64,000 nt of DNA, taken from positions 38,214,501-38,278,500 of the forward strand of contig JAMPIT010000230.1 in assembly GCA_026261815.1 (NCBI GenBank), given 5' to 3'. Made by a program: the position numbers and the translations under genes. The notes below the pieces were generated by a model. That model did no database searches. It had not been told where the DNA came from and saw only the letters and a list, made by a program, of their open reading frames with translations. This stretch comes from Monarcha castaneiventris obscurior. Taxonomy: Eukaryota > Chordata > Aves > Passeriformes > Monarchidae. This document shows, piece by piece, positions 50,971-62,587 of this stretch. Positions within the stretch are counted from its first letter, which is position 1. Every line of letters starts with the position of its first letter.

Positions 50971-52659
50971 TGGGTTCATGTGTAGGGGTTTGTGTAGCAT
51001 TTTCAGAAATTGCTGTAGACAGTCATCAGATCATCTGAGGTAATTAACTGATTCTTACTTAACAGCAATAAAAAGTAGCAAACCAGTCACTAAAACAGTG
51101 TGAAAGAGAATATGGAGACAGCTGAACATATTGAAGGCTGAATGACACAATGATTTTTTGAGTTGATCTGCCTTTTTGGCTTCACTGTACTGTGAAAGTT
51201 GGAACCTGAAAATTTATTTATAGGAAGACTAAGAAGTAAGGAGTTTAAAAAATCTCACCTTGTAATAGCAAAAGTATGAATAAGAGGTTCTTATTCATAT
51301 TGATATTTCTGGTTATGACTGTATTTTGTGGAAGTCAAAGAAGGTACCATGTATCTTATAGAATGCTTTAAAGGCAGCAGCCATAGTGACTCAAGCCCCT
51401 GTTTCCCACAGAAGACAAAGGGCAAATCAAATCACCTTTGGCAGGTGAATTGCATGATGGAAGTTTCTGCAGCAGCTCTGTGCTGGACAGACCAATAACA
51501 ATTCAGTTCCAGCAATATTTAGCTTTAGCAAATGCTGTGCTGTCCATGAACAAACTTAATTAAAAAAAAGCTGAGTCCAGCTTACGCAGCAGACACAGCA
51601 CTCTGATAGTTTGCACAGAGAGAAGAAATTCTGGGCATATATAAACTGTGAACTCTTTTAAAAGTTCATGGTTTTAATTAAAACAGTACTTATAAATAAT
51701 ACTCCACTGTGGAGTTGATACAGGTATTTGTGACAAATAATTTCCTACAATACCTCTTGTTTTTTCTCTTCATAGGTCATGGGGTTTAGGAATTTGCTTG
51801 TTTGCAATTTTTGGATAAAATTTGGTAGAGCAAATTTTAGCCTATGTCTTTTTTAAGAAGTAACTGTAAAGAGTGTTTCAGTGATGGCACAGTAATGCTT
51901 GGTGCCCAAGTCACATCTCTCTTTTCTGATTAGATGATTCCAGGAAAAGGGTTTCAAATGGCAGGAGTTCTTTTCTTGGGTCATTAAAAAGTTGAGGAGT
52001 GCTTGCAAATAACAATAAAATACTTTTGAAAATCATTGGGAAAATGCTTTTCTTCAAAATAGCACTTATGAGCATTTTCTGTGTTGATGTGGAGAATCAT
52101 TGTGTCTTTTCAGAATGTGTCCTCGTTGTTAACAGACTTTTGACATGACTTATAGACAGTTGACCTTATACAGAAAATGCATGCTGTAGGTTTAGTTTTA
52201 GCTGTATTTATAATGTTTGATGGATTTGGCTTAATTATTGCTGTATAGTGGTTGCATAATTATTCTGGGGCCAAATCTCCTGAGACTTTGGAAACACCAC
52301 ATTGTTAAGAAATTTTGCACCATTGTAGTGTAAACATCAGGTAGGGCTGGGCACAGAAGAAAGATAATTTATGAAACATGTAGTCAGCACTAAGTCTAAA
52401 AAGGCACAGTGACTACTGTGAAGTCGATCTGTCAGGGTGTGAAATTTAACATTTCAGTATGTTAAATCTTTGCATATTGGAGCCTTTGGAAGACCATCAA
52501 GCACAGAGATTCTTTTGAAGGTATCTAAGACAAAATAAGCTGCTTTGAAAAACCAAATGTCCTCTGTTCTTCAGTATTTTCCCTGTGAAACCATCCATGT
52601 TTTGACAGTCTTGGTTGAGGAGATAGCTCATGCTTCCGACAATGCCTAATGCAAAAAAA

Positions 52660-54676
52660 TTTAAAGTGGAAAAGGGATAAAACCAGGCTCAGTAGAGATA
52701 AGCCTGGGGGCATCATGCCAATGTTTGAGGGGCAGTGTGCTAGTGAGATCTGCTGTCTCAATGGAGATAGGGGTGGAGATCCATGCAGTAAGAAGAACAC
52801 GGGTTATTGATGTGTTAGAAACCTCAGAAGTACCTGAGAATGGACATGTAATAATTAGGGCTTCTTCCCCAAAAAACATTTTGAGATCAATAACCCAACT
52901 AGAAGTTAATCTGGCTACTGCCATGAAAGAAAATAAAAATTGCTTCTATAAATATATCAGCAATAAAAGGAGTGCTAAAGAAAATTGCCATACCCTATTG
53001 GATGTGGAGGGAAACAGTGACAAAGAACGAGGAAAAGGCTGATGTACTTCATGCCTTCTTTGTCTCAGTCCTTAGTAATAAGACCAGCAGTTGTTCAGGT
53101 GAGCTGAAAGATGGGGATGAGATCAGAATGAAGCTCACATATTCCATGGGGAAATGGTTAGTGATCTGCTATACTAGTTCATGGGGCCAGACAGGATCCA
53201 CCCAAGGATACTGAGGGAGCTGACATAGTGCTCATCAAGCCACTTTCAATAATTTCCCAGCAGTCCTGGCCAACCAGGGAGATCATGGTTGACTGGAAGT
53301 TAGCAAATGTCCCATCTATAGGGATGGAAGGAGTATCTGGGGAACTACAGGCCTGTCAGTCGGAACTTGGTGCCAGGGAAGGCTGTGGAGCAGATCATGT
53401 TGAGAACAATCACACAGCACATACAAGACAACCAGGGCAGCAGGCCCAGTCAGGATGGGTTTATGAAAGGCAGGTTCCTCTTGATCAGCCTAATCTCCTA
53501 TGACAAAGTGACACACTTCGTGGATGAGGGAAAGACTGTGGGTGCCATCTAGGTAGACTTTACTGAAACCTTTCCATTTCCCACAACATTCTCCAGGACA
53601 AACTGCTCATGGTTTGGATGCATGTGTTTTTACTGGGTAAAAACTCTCTGGATGGCCAAGCCTGAAGATTGGTGGTGAACGGAGTTGCATCCAGTTGGCC
53701 ACTGGTCACGAGTGGCATTCCCCAGGGCTCAGCCCTGGGGCCAGGCCAGTTTAGTATCTTTATCAATTATCTGGATGAGGGGATTGAGTGCACCCTCAGT
53801 CAGTTTGCACATGTTGGGCAGGAGTGCTGATCTGCTGGACAGCAGGAAAGCTCTGCAGAGGGATCTGGACAGACTGGAATGATGGACCAAGGCCAATTAT
53901 ATGAGGTTCAACAAGGTGAAGTGCTGGGTCCTGGACCTGGGCCACAATGACCCCACAGAACACTGCAGGCTTAGAGAAGAGTGGCTGGAAAGCTAAACAG
54001 TGGAAAAGGACCTGGGGGTGCTGGCTGATGGCAGCTGAACGTGAGCCAGTGTGTGCCCAGGTGGCCAAGAAGGCCCATGGCATCCTGGCCTGTATCAGCA
54101 ATGGTGTGGCCAGCAGGACCAGGGCAGTGATTGTCCCTCTGTGCTCAGCACTGGTGAGGCCACATCTCAAATCCCAAACCCCTTCAATTTTGGGGCAAAA
54201 AGAACACTGAGGTGGTGGAGTAAGTCCAGAGAAGGGCAGTAAAGCTAGTGAAGGGCCTGGAGCACAAGTCCTGTGGGGTACTCCCCTGAAGGAGCTGGGG
54301 TTGTTTAGCCTGGAGAAAAGGAGGCTCAGAAGAGACCTTATCATTCTCTACAACTGCCTGAAAAGAGGTTGTAGCCAGGTGAGGGTCATATCTCCCAGAC
54401 AGCAAGTGATAAGAGAAGAGAAAACTTCCTCAAGTTGCAACAGGAGAGGTTTAGATGGGATATTAGGAAAAAAAACTTCGCTATAAGGATTGTCACGCAT
54501 TGGAACAGGCTGCGCAGAGAAGTGGTGTAGTCTCTATGTCTGGAGGGATTTAAAAGTACATGTGGCAGGTAGGGAAGGACATGGTTTAATGATGGTCTTG
54601 GTAGTGCTGGATTAAGGGATGGACTCAATGATCATAAAGGTCTTTTCCAACCTAAAAAATTCTGTGATTCTATGAA
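52660..54676 (+). mobile_element. Long CR1 LINE with decayed reverse-transcriptase region
   Basis: About 2 kb of CR1. Coding similarity is clear from about 52900 (ATAMKENKNCFYKYISNKR, a CR1 ORF2 segment) through GACRPVSx-like, SRPSQDGFMKGR and DKVTHFVDEGKTVG segments spread over different frames, then the 3' non-coding region ending ATTCTGTGATTCTATGAAAG. Many frameshifts and stops break the polymerase. At 53801-53820 the bases for the F-A-D-D catalytic box are lost by a short deletion, so the element cannot be active. The part from 52660 to 52890 is less certain. It stays open in the same frame as the ORF2 segment and may be ORF1 or 5' CR1 sequence joined by an internal deletion, or unrelated flank. 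Confidence 0.88.
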
Positions 54677-57600
54677 AGAGCTTTGGAAATACTCTTGACA
54701 AGGAGCCCAGCATCACTTTTAGCAGTTGCCTTCAACTGTATCTGTTGTATTATTAACTACATACTACACTAATAAAATCCATATAAAGTATAGGCTTTCT
54801 ATACAGCATTATAAGTCTTTTGGTGCTCAACAAGAGAGTGAAACCAGCCAGGGATCAATAGTTAACTGGCCATCGATTTAGCTGTCTACATTGTTAAAAA
54901 TGTGCCCACACAAAGGAAAGCAAATAAGCAAGGAAGAAGTCAAAGGAAACCCTGGCAGCTGCACTTCATTCATTTTTTTCACCTCCTGTTACTGCAATGA
55001 TGGCTCAAAATATGTCATTGACAAATCTGGAAGGCTGCATTGTCTGGACCATTGCTATAGCAAAGGTTTCATGAGAGTTTGTTAGTTTGTTCCTTCTTTT
55101 TATAAAAAAAGTACGTAATGTAAAAAATCTTTGGGAGCAGGACTACCATCACTTAATTCATATCAGTGTATCTTCATTGCTTGGAAAGGCACCACACGAG
55201 CCTTCACAGGGAAGATCTCCATCCCCAACCACTACACCACACCCTTCCCTCCTATCCTCGCTGAGAAAGAGGAAAAGGGCTTCCTGCTCTCACTTCTCTG
55301 ATACCAGGAGGTGGTGGAGTTTGGGGTGACTTTCTTTTAACTTTCACATTACTATCCCGTATTCATCCCATCTAAGAGTGATTAAGTAAGTTAGGAGCAT
55401 CCTGCCATGTCTGGATAGGTCAGTGAAGAGAGCCTCTCTTAAATATTACTTGAAGACATAAGGTATTAGAGCTGAAGTTAAACACCAGGATTAAAAATTC
55501 AGTACCTTAGTCTGTCTCAAAACCAGGCATCTTTTGCACATGTGAAAAAATACACCACATTAATGTGGAAAAGCAGCAGGAATAAATGGAGTAACAACAC
55601 GAAACTGGGGGGAAAGTCTTTTCGTTCAGAATTTTGGTGTGTGAATCCAACCAAATGCACATAAAATCAGCTTTTAAATAAATGTCTGTTTCAGTTGTCC
55701 TGAAAAGTTCTCGTGATCTGCAGTACTAAAAATGTGAATATTACAAAATAAAACAACAAGAAGAGTTATTGAATGTGAATCTACTGAGAGAAAGTGTTAC
55801 ATGCTTCCTCTAAATTTCACTTAAGCTTAGTGGCTGTAAAGAATCCAGTTTAGAAATAATTTAATAAACTGAAGATGAGACTGATGCTACCATACAACTG
55901 CAATTTTCAAAACAGTGAGCAAACACTGGAAAATGTATGAAATGGCACATAAATATTTCCATATAAATGATCTGGTTTCATATATATGGTTCCACATAAA
56001 TGGCTTTTTCTATAAAAAACGTGGTTTTTTTTATCTTGAGGGGAGAAAGAAGTTTAACCTTGATCTCTAAAGGAGACAAGCAGTTCAGTGCATAGGCTGA
56101 AGATCTGGGCGGTAGCCATAAGGCAGAGGTGAACTAATATGGGGAGAATACTGATTGAGGGTATTTTGAACCTGGGTCTAAAATGTTTAGAAAGACAGAA
56201 CTGTGTTTCTAAAGGTGAGCTGTAATATTGACCTGTGTCAAAGTTAATATTATGAAGTCTCAATTTATTAAAGATGAGAAAAGCATATGATCTATTAGTA
56301 TAAATATTGATTATATCTTTTAAAAGAGGAGTTCAGAAACTTGTATCGATCCACATACAAAGCTATATTCCCAGAATAAGTTTGGAAGATGGAAGAAGAA
56401 ATCATTTGAACTCATAATCAGTGCTTAGTTTCCTAGAGCAAGCTGCTCTAAGGAGAAATAAATTAGGTTCAGTAAAAGGAATTGGTACATAAGGTTTCCA
56501 GATAAACCAAACACACTTAGTTTCCAGTCTTACTGAGATCACAGATTAGAAGAGGTTTGAGTTCCTTTTGGGAAAAAAACAACGTCGCCAAAAGCTGCCT
56601 GCCCCTCCCTACATGTGTCTTTAAAGAATGCATTACTAAATGTACTGCCTAAAGAGGCTCAGCCTCAGCTCGCACAAGCAGGAATTGTTCTTTCAGCTTT
56701 TCACGCATTGCTTCCAAAGATTATCTCAAGATGGGAGGGAAAATCCCGTCTGAACATTGTCCTTCCTTTCAAAAGTGTCTGGGAGGGCCCAGCAAAGCAA
56801 ACAGCAGACTTGAAGTTGCAGCATGCCCTCCGCTAGGGTTTGTTTGTTTTTTGGGGTTTTTTTTTTCTGTTTGAAATGCTGTTGGTGTAGTGCATTTCAA
56901 GTCCTCAGCATTATAAACTTCTTTTGCTTCCTTGGCACAAGCCTTGGGAGCTGAGTGCCTGGCCCAGTTCTTGCTAAAAGGCAGTGACAAAATTTCTGGC
57001 TGTTTCCCTGGTACAACTACTCCTGACTGCTGAACTCCAGGGCCTTGCAGCAGGACACCTGCTCCTGACCACTGGAGTTGGTCTGAGCTAATCAAAAACA
57101 TGGGCTTGGCCTACTGTTAGTTTGCAGTAGTCACAGTTTTAAACCTTCCAATTTTAAAATCGGATTTTTTTTTTTTTTAATTGGAATTAAAAAAATCTTA
57201 AACCTTCACAATTTTAAGCCTTCTTCAGTGTGGCTTTGGTCACTTTATGAGTGTCTGTCATACATATCCCCAGCCAGAATGGCCCAACTGCAAAATACGC
57301 ATGCAGCTAAAGTCCCTGCAGCACAAGGGCCAGAGGAGCTGAGGCATTTGGGCTCATACAATGATGGTGAAACAGGCTGCAGTGGGAGCAAAGGGAGTTC
57401 CAAAAAGCCATGCACTTCTCTGGAGAGGAGCTTAAATTGACTTAATTCCTTTCTTTTTTGTTTTTCTCTGGCACTCAGTGTACTCACGCAGACTGGCACA
57501 CACCAGGATCCCAGAATGCGCTTAGCCTGAGGTATGAGGCTGTGCCAGGATTTCACAGGTTTAGGACTGACTGGATAAGTTCATCCCCGCTTCTTTGGGG

Positions 57601-58116
57601 CTGCAGTGCAAGTGCAAACTGTACATGGAAAATCCTTGAGCTGTCAAATGGGAGATCTTGGCTAAAATGAACATCAGTGAGGATAGCCAGGAGCAGGCTT
57701 TTGATCGTGGCTTGAGACTGCGCTTGCAAGTTTGCATGTCTTGAGCACAGTGCTTCTGCAGCTGGCACACACAGCAGGCTCCACAGCTGCTTCACCACTC
57801 TCTTCACGAAGCAGCAACTTGGCCTGGTGTTGTACCCATTGTTTATCCATGTTTGGCATGGGGCCTGGGAAAGGCATAGGAACTGTGCTGCCACACTGCA
57901 GAGAGCCCTGCACTGCTCCCGGCAGCCCCCTGCTCCTGTGAACCTCCAGGACAAGGGTCAGCTGCAGTGGCTGGCCCTGGTCCCCCTGGGGAGGCCCTTC
58001 TCACTCGTGGGGGATTAGATCCAAGGGACTGGTGTGCTTTGGGAAGACTGTATCAACAGGTGTGTCATTCCCTGGCGGTGCAGGGCCAGCGTGGTGTCTC
58101 TTGTGTTCTCTGGAGG
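54677..58116. other. Intronic stretch, nothing recognised
   Basis: Unique sequence. 55.92-56.02 kb repeats CATATAAATG/CACATAAATGG-like words; 57.16-57.22 kb is T/A-rich. The relatively GC-rich 57.3-58.0 kb has several overlapping open frames, but none resembles a known protein. Confidence 0.55.
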
Positions 58117-58364
58117 GGTAAATTTCTTCACTGAAAGAGTGGTCAAGGATTGGAACTGGCAGCCCAGGGAGGCTGCCCAGAGAGGTGGTAGAATCACTGT
58201 CCCTGGAAGTTTTCAAGAAACAGGTAGATGTGGTGCTTAAAGACATGGTTTAGTGGTGGACCTGGGAGTGTTAGGTTAGTGGTTGGACCTGGCAGTGGTA
58301 GGTTAGTGGTTGAACTTGATTTTGGAGGTCTCTTCCAGCCTTAGTGATTCTAGGATTCTATGAA
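58117..58364 (+). mobile_element. CR1 LINE 3' end with internal duplications
   Basis: The TTTCTTCACTGAAAGAG block, the GTGGTGCTTAAAGACATGGT block and the terminal GATTCTAGGATTCTATGAAA are diagnostic CR1 3' sequence. A 13-bp unit is duplicated at 58158-58183 and a 27-bp unit at 58258-58311. The 5' truncation point is near 58117; the 130 bp before it resemble nothing I recognise. Confidence 0.9.
58258..58311 (+). repeat. 27-bp tandem duplication inside a CR1
   Basis: GGACCTGGGAGTGTTAGGTT and its continuation (27 bp, 58258-58284) repeats at 58285-58311 with two mismatches. A CR1 normally has one copy of this segment. Confidence 0.9.
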
Positions 58365-61300
58365 ATCGCTAGCAAAGCCCAGTCTCTGCTTGGCTGGTGG
58401 CCCCACTGCACTGGCTCCAAGCCTCCAGCTGTGGGGCATCCAAGGCACGGTGCTGTTGGAGTTGTTTGTGATGAGTGTGTGGCTTTCTGCCACCCTACCC
58501 CTTCGGTTCCCGCCCAGACTACTGGGGGCATGGGAGGCAGATGCAGTTCTGAAGTGACCTTCAGTCTCAAACAAAAGACTTTCAGGTCTCCCAATGATGA
58601 CCGGTCAGTCAGTGCACTTTGGGACCAGAGATAACAATAAGTGGGATTTTAGCATCCCAAGATGGGAAGTAGCATTTTTTTAATGTCTGGTGAAAAGTCT
58701 CAGAAAGAATTAAATGAACCAGAGGCAGCCTTATCCAGACACTAACATCGCCATCAGTTCTGCAACCCTGGGAGCTGTTCCTTCCCTGAAGGCAGAAACT
58801 GAGGTCTCAACTGTTAGGATTATGAGAGACAAGTAGTTCATGGGGTGCTCAGACTTACAGTTCTGGTTAGGCTTATCTTGTCAACAAATAAGCACATTTT
58901 GAACAACAGGACACTTACCTTTGGCAGTGAAAAGCTCATCAGTGCCACTGGGATGGGGAAGAGAATATCTCATGCAGGAGCTTGGGGAATCTGTGATGAA
59001 AAGGTTTGGGCAAAATAAGAGGCGTGTGTCAGCATCTCCGCACTGAACATCAGCGATGTCTGCACAACTGAAAAAGTTCACAGGGAGCCTCAGTACCAGA
59101 TGCTGGGAGTGGGACCAAGCCTGACAAACAGGAACTCATGAGGGTAGGTGGCACTGGGTCTGGCTGCACGGTGATAGGGCAGCTGAGTTACACCACCACT
59201 CCTGTAAAGCCTGCTCAGCTCCAGGCTGCATTACTGTGAAGACATTTAATCTTCTTTCAGTTGGTTGTGTGATGTATGGCTTCTGTGGGATGATATTTTT
59301 CTGTAAGGGAAAGGGGTATTTCTCTAAATGTTATATTTGTATAGTAAGGAAAAATAATGTGAATTTTTTCCTTTCTTAAAAAACACTGTTGTGTTGTGGA
59401 GGTAGCGTGAGTGGACTCATCTGTCTCTCTCTGTTTGCAGCATTTATTTGTCACATTGATAAAAGATAGGCTTGGCAAATCCCTGTGAAAGAGTGACTAC
59501 GGTCTGCTAGTCTTCCATTCATCCTCAGAGTGTAGCTAACTTTCCATGGATATTTAAAACAACGACACTTAATCTCTGGCACAGTTAAAAGGTTTGTGTG
59601 TTCCTGGTTCAGAAGTGAGACACATTGGCAACGGTTCTTATTTATTTTATTTGTTTGCCCCAGCTTGAAAACTGAGTAGTCAGAGTTCTCATTTTAATGT
59701 GCTGCAGGACTGAGTTGCTTCAGTGAAAGCAGAGGCTGTCGTGAAGTTACTGATGCATAATTCCACTTTTCCACATTAGTCTGGTCTTTGGCTACAGGGA
59801 TTTCATCAGCATATTTTTTTCTAAATATTAGCAAGGGATGTTAGTCCTTGAACATTGATTGGTGGATTAATCAAAGTCCTTAACCAATCAATAGGTAGAG
59901 GTTTGCATAATAATGGAATTATTTCTGAAGAACCGTGCCAATTGGAATTGCAAACCTTTCTGCTTCGATTTGCTTCTTGAATGCCTCTGCTTTACCTGTC
60001 TCTATTGCTCACACTTTCAAAATACTTAGTAACAACGAAGATGCTTCCAAATTCCTACATCTTTCATTTTTTTGTGTGGCTTCAGGGTGTGGAGGGTGGA
60101 TAGGGGGGGAAGTAGCAATCAATAAAACTTAAATAGTTTGCATATAGAAGAGGTGAGAAATGAAAAAGAAAAAGAGAGAGAGAAATGGTTTGCATTCTTG
60201 TCTCCTTGATTTTTTCAAAGCTAAAAGTGTGATCTGAAGCTCATATTCCTTTTCTTTTCCTGCCTACTTTCTCTCCAGGACTGTTTGCATGATTTTCCTT
60301 CCACTGTCAGTACAGTAGCAGTTCTGACCCCTCACTAGCATCTTTTGGTTACTGGAGAGGAGCTAGCTTTTGGATGTGTATAAATGTAAATTGATGTGAG
60401 AGGAAGGAAGATGACTGCAGGGAAAGATAACTGGAAAGGGAAAGAAGGTTTTTCTAGATTTGACGTTTGTAACTTCAGCTGGATTTGCAGTAAGTTCAGT
60501 GTTCATGTGTGTGGTGTTCTTCTCCTCTGCTCCTTATTGTAAGACATGGTAATAACTGGGTCTATTTTTATGGACAGCAGCTTGAAAACATGCCTACTTT
60601 GTTCTTTTATTTATGTTTGGTAAAATAGTGGAGAATTCACCATGCATAATAAGGTGTTGTTTTGTGGGGTAGTGAGTCTGGAGATGCAAAGATAGGATGC
60701 AGTGGGCATTAGGCAGTATGTCCAAAGACAAGCATCCACAGCCCTTAGATCAGAGTCCATATTAAGCAGTTCAACAGTATTACGTTTCTCCTGATTTTGG
60801 GCCTTTTGGGGTATCCATTTGCAGTTTATTTTATCATCCAAAAGGGCTAAAATTTCCCCTGAGCCTGGGGCAAGAGAAGCTAAAAACTTTCTTCCGTTTC
60901 TGATTCTGGTGTTTAGCTACATTAGATTTGGCTTAGTCATTCTTGTACCTGCAAAGATGGGCTGTGTGAATCACAGCTTGAAGCAATTTCTCTTTCCAAT
61001 ATTGAGGCCTTGAATGTACAAGGCAGTGATGGAGCAGACATCTTGGTTCTGTCCTGTCTTCATATATCTTCTAGAAACAGAATGTGTGATTGTGTTTGAC
61101 AATGCACATCCTCACTGATTTTAATGGAGTGTAATTTGACACTAGTTTAGTTAAACCAGGGCAGATGGCTGCAGGACTGTGTGTAATTTCATAACAGTGC
61201 AAGGTTGCGGTGCTGCTGCAAGATTAATAATCTGATTTTAGGACAATTCAGCAAAAAAAGGGTATTACTGTTGTCAAATCAATGTAGAACAAATACAAAT

Positions 61301-62390
61301 TAATTTTGCCCATTAAAATGTATAATAAAAAGAATTAAAAACTCTGTCTCAGAGAACTTTCTAAGATAAGGTGTTGTCTGAATTACTGCACAGTATAATG
61401 ATTGCATCTTATATTTTGGTTATTTAACGTTAGCTGAAATTATGTATTAATGTGTGATCCCAGTCAGGCTTGTACTGGCAGGTGATCAGATTTTATGTAA
61501 AGCTCTTGTCAATGAAAATGGATAGAGCCATGAAAATTTGCAAGGACATAACTAAATTGATTTAATGCAATCAAGACCTGGTTTTCTGTAGACAAGGGGG
61601 GGTTTTTACTGCTTTAATACACTTATTTTACATCTGGCATCTATGTCTCTTTCATGTTTCTTTGCAGTAGTTCAGCAAGCAAGAATAGGCGTTAGAGTGG
61701 TTACCAAAATGGAAAGTTTAGCCTAAAGATCTGAAATAGAACAAGAAAGCTGCTTTTAAATTTGTTTTTTTTTTTTCAATTATTCATGCTACAGGCTTTG
61801 TTTTATAAGATTTTTTTTTAATTCAGTCTCAGAATAAACATGTGATCTATCTCACCAGGACCATAGATTGAACCATAGAATTCCCCCTCCTGCCCCTGGC
61901 CCAGTTAGATCTTGTTGCTTATTATTAAGAAAGACATTTTTGATGGGGAAAAAAAAGGAAAAAGATATTACAAAAAATGTTCTGTGTTTCAAACAACCTT
62001 GTTCATCATGAACAGGCTGAATGGGAAGTCTTCAGGCTGGCAAGCACATCTGCTTAAAATATGTGTTGAATTTTTGTTCTTTATTTATGTTACCATTAGC
62101 GCATTTGTGGAAATCACGTTTTCTTCACAATCTCTTTGCTAAATTAGGACACAAATCCAAGAACACTTGTGCTTGAGAGTAATTTTCTATAAATGAGTAG
62201 TGTCACTGAGTTCAATAAGAGCAATCACGCACAGAATTAAGCACATGCATGAGAGTTTGCAGAAATTTGGCAAATATGTTGCTGTCATGAAAAGGCAGCC
62301 TTTCTTCTAATGCAGCTATGAATTCTTGGCTTGGTCCTGTTTTGAGTAGCCCTTATTGTATGAGCCATAAGCTGTTCTATTGTGCTAAGC
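58365..62390. other. Intronic stretch before the RBMS3 exon
   Basis: Unique sequence apart from the CCAAT cluster at 59.85-59.95 kb and a short GA run at 60160-60186. No additional exon is evident. Confidence 0.55.
59850..59950. promoter_or_regulatory. Candidate CCAAT-box (NF-Y) cluster
   Basis: ATTGATTGGT at 59854-59863 and ACCAATCAAT at 59883-59892 are a perfect 10-bp inverted repeat with a 19-nt spacer. CCAATTGG at 59938-59945 adds two overlapping CCAAT cores. The spacer contains GGATTAATC (OTX/bicoid type) and AATCAAAG (TCF type). Function is inferred from motifs only. Confidence 0.35.
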
Positions 62391-62423
62391 CTAACTGAGG
62401 ATATTTCTCTTGTTTTGTCATAG
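62391..62423 (+). promoter_or_regulatory. RBMS3: 3' splice site with branch point for the RBMS3 exon
   Basis: CTAAC at 62391-62395 is a close match to the branch-point consensus, with the branch A at 62394, 29 nt before the AG. A T-rich tract (TATTTCTCTTGTTTTGTC) follows and ends in ATAG at 62420-62423. The open RRM frame begins immediately after the AG. Distances and composition are those of a strong vertebrate acceptor. Confidence 0.88.
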
Positions 62424-62581
62424 CAACAAGAGCAAGATCCCACAAATCTATACATCTCAAATTTACCTGTGTCCATGGATGAGCAGGAACTGGAGAATAT
62501 GCTGAAACCCTTTGGGCATGTCATTTCCACCAGAATATTAAGAGATGCGAATGGAGTCAGCAGAGGAGTCGGCTTTGCCAG
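62424..62581 (+). CDS. RBMS3: Internal exon of RBMS3-like RNA-binding protein (RRM2, N-terminal part)
   Basis: A 158-nt exon, phase 0 at its start and ending after the second base of an Arg codon. It encodes 52 residues opening [15 protein letters not shown]. Residues 9-14 (LYISNL) are the RNP2 strand of an RRM. Residues 47-52 (RGVGFA) begin RNP1, which is completed by the split Arg and the next exon outside the window. The Glu-rich helix 1 (DEQELENML, 19-27) and the [13 protein letters not shown] segment (29-41) lie between. The RBMS/MSSP proteins bind AU-rich single-stranded nucleic acid through two RRMs; RBMS3 binds RNA and affects mRNA stability. Paralogue choice rests on His32, Ala42-Asn43 and Val45, which I recall as RBMS3-type (RBMS1 and RBMS2 have Gln, and Ser or Thr then Ser, and Thr). 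Family membership is near certain; the paralogue is very likely. No RRM1 exon occurs upstream, so the preceding intron exceeds 62 kb. Confidence 0.93.
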
Positions 62582-62587
62582 GTGAAA
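62579..62587 (+). promoter_or_regulatory. RBMS3: 5' splice site after the RBMS3 exon (weak at +5)
   Basis: The exon ends CAG and the intron begins GTGAAA. Positions -3 to +4 match the U1 consensus, but +5 is A rather than G and +6 is A rather than T. RRM homology stops exactly here, in the middle of RNP1, so the boundary is well supported. Skipping this exon would remove 158 nt and shift the frame. Confidence 0.85.

Larger units (their letters stand above)
46170..52659. other. Intronic stretch, mostly unfeatured
   Basis: A short CA-rich run follows the CR1 at 46175-46200. Two small tandem duplications occur at 48.0 and 49.8 kb. 48.86-49.33, 50.64-50.97 and 51.35-51.74 kb are evenly composed and possibly conserved. 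No exon or transposon recognised. Confidence 0.55.
1..62423 (+). other. RBMS3: Large RBMS3 intron (3' part)
   Basis: All sequence before the exon acceptor is interpreted as intron of the same gene. I looked for the RRM1 exons (NLYIRGLPP-type and YGFVDFDSP-type segments) on this strand and saw none. It holds CR1 repeats, simple tracts, a zinc-finger gene fragment and many unique, motif-rich stretches described separately. A nested non-coding RNA gene cannot be excluded from sequence alone. Confidence 0.8.

Noticed and set aside
53796..54344. 182-codon open frame on the - strand
   Set aside because: It is the antisense of the CR1 element at 52.7-54.7 kb; the open frame is a by-product of the repeat's composition.
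62285..62530. Open frame on the - strand across the RBMS3 exon
   Set aside because: Antisense of the real exon; the RRM frame is on the + strand with proper splice sites.
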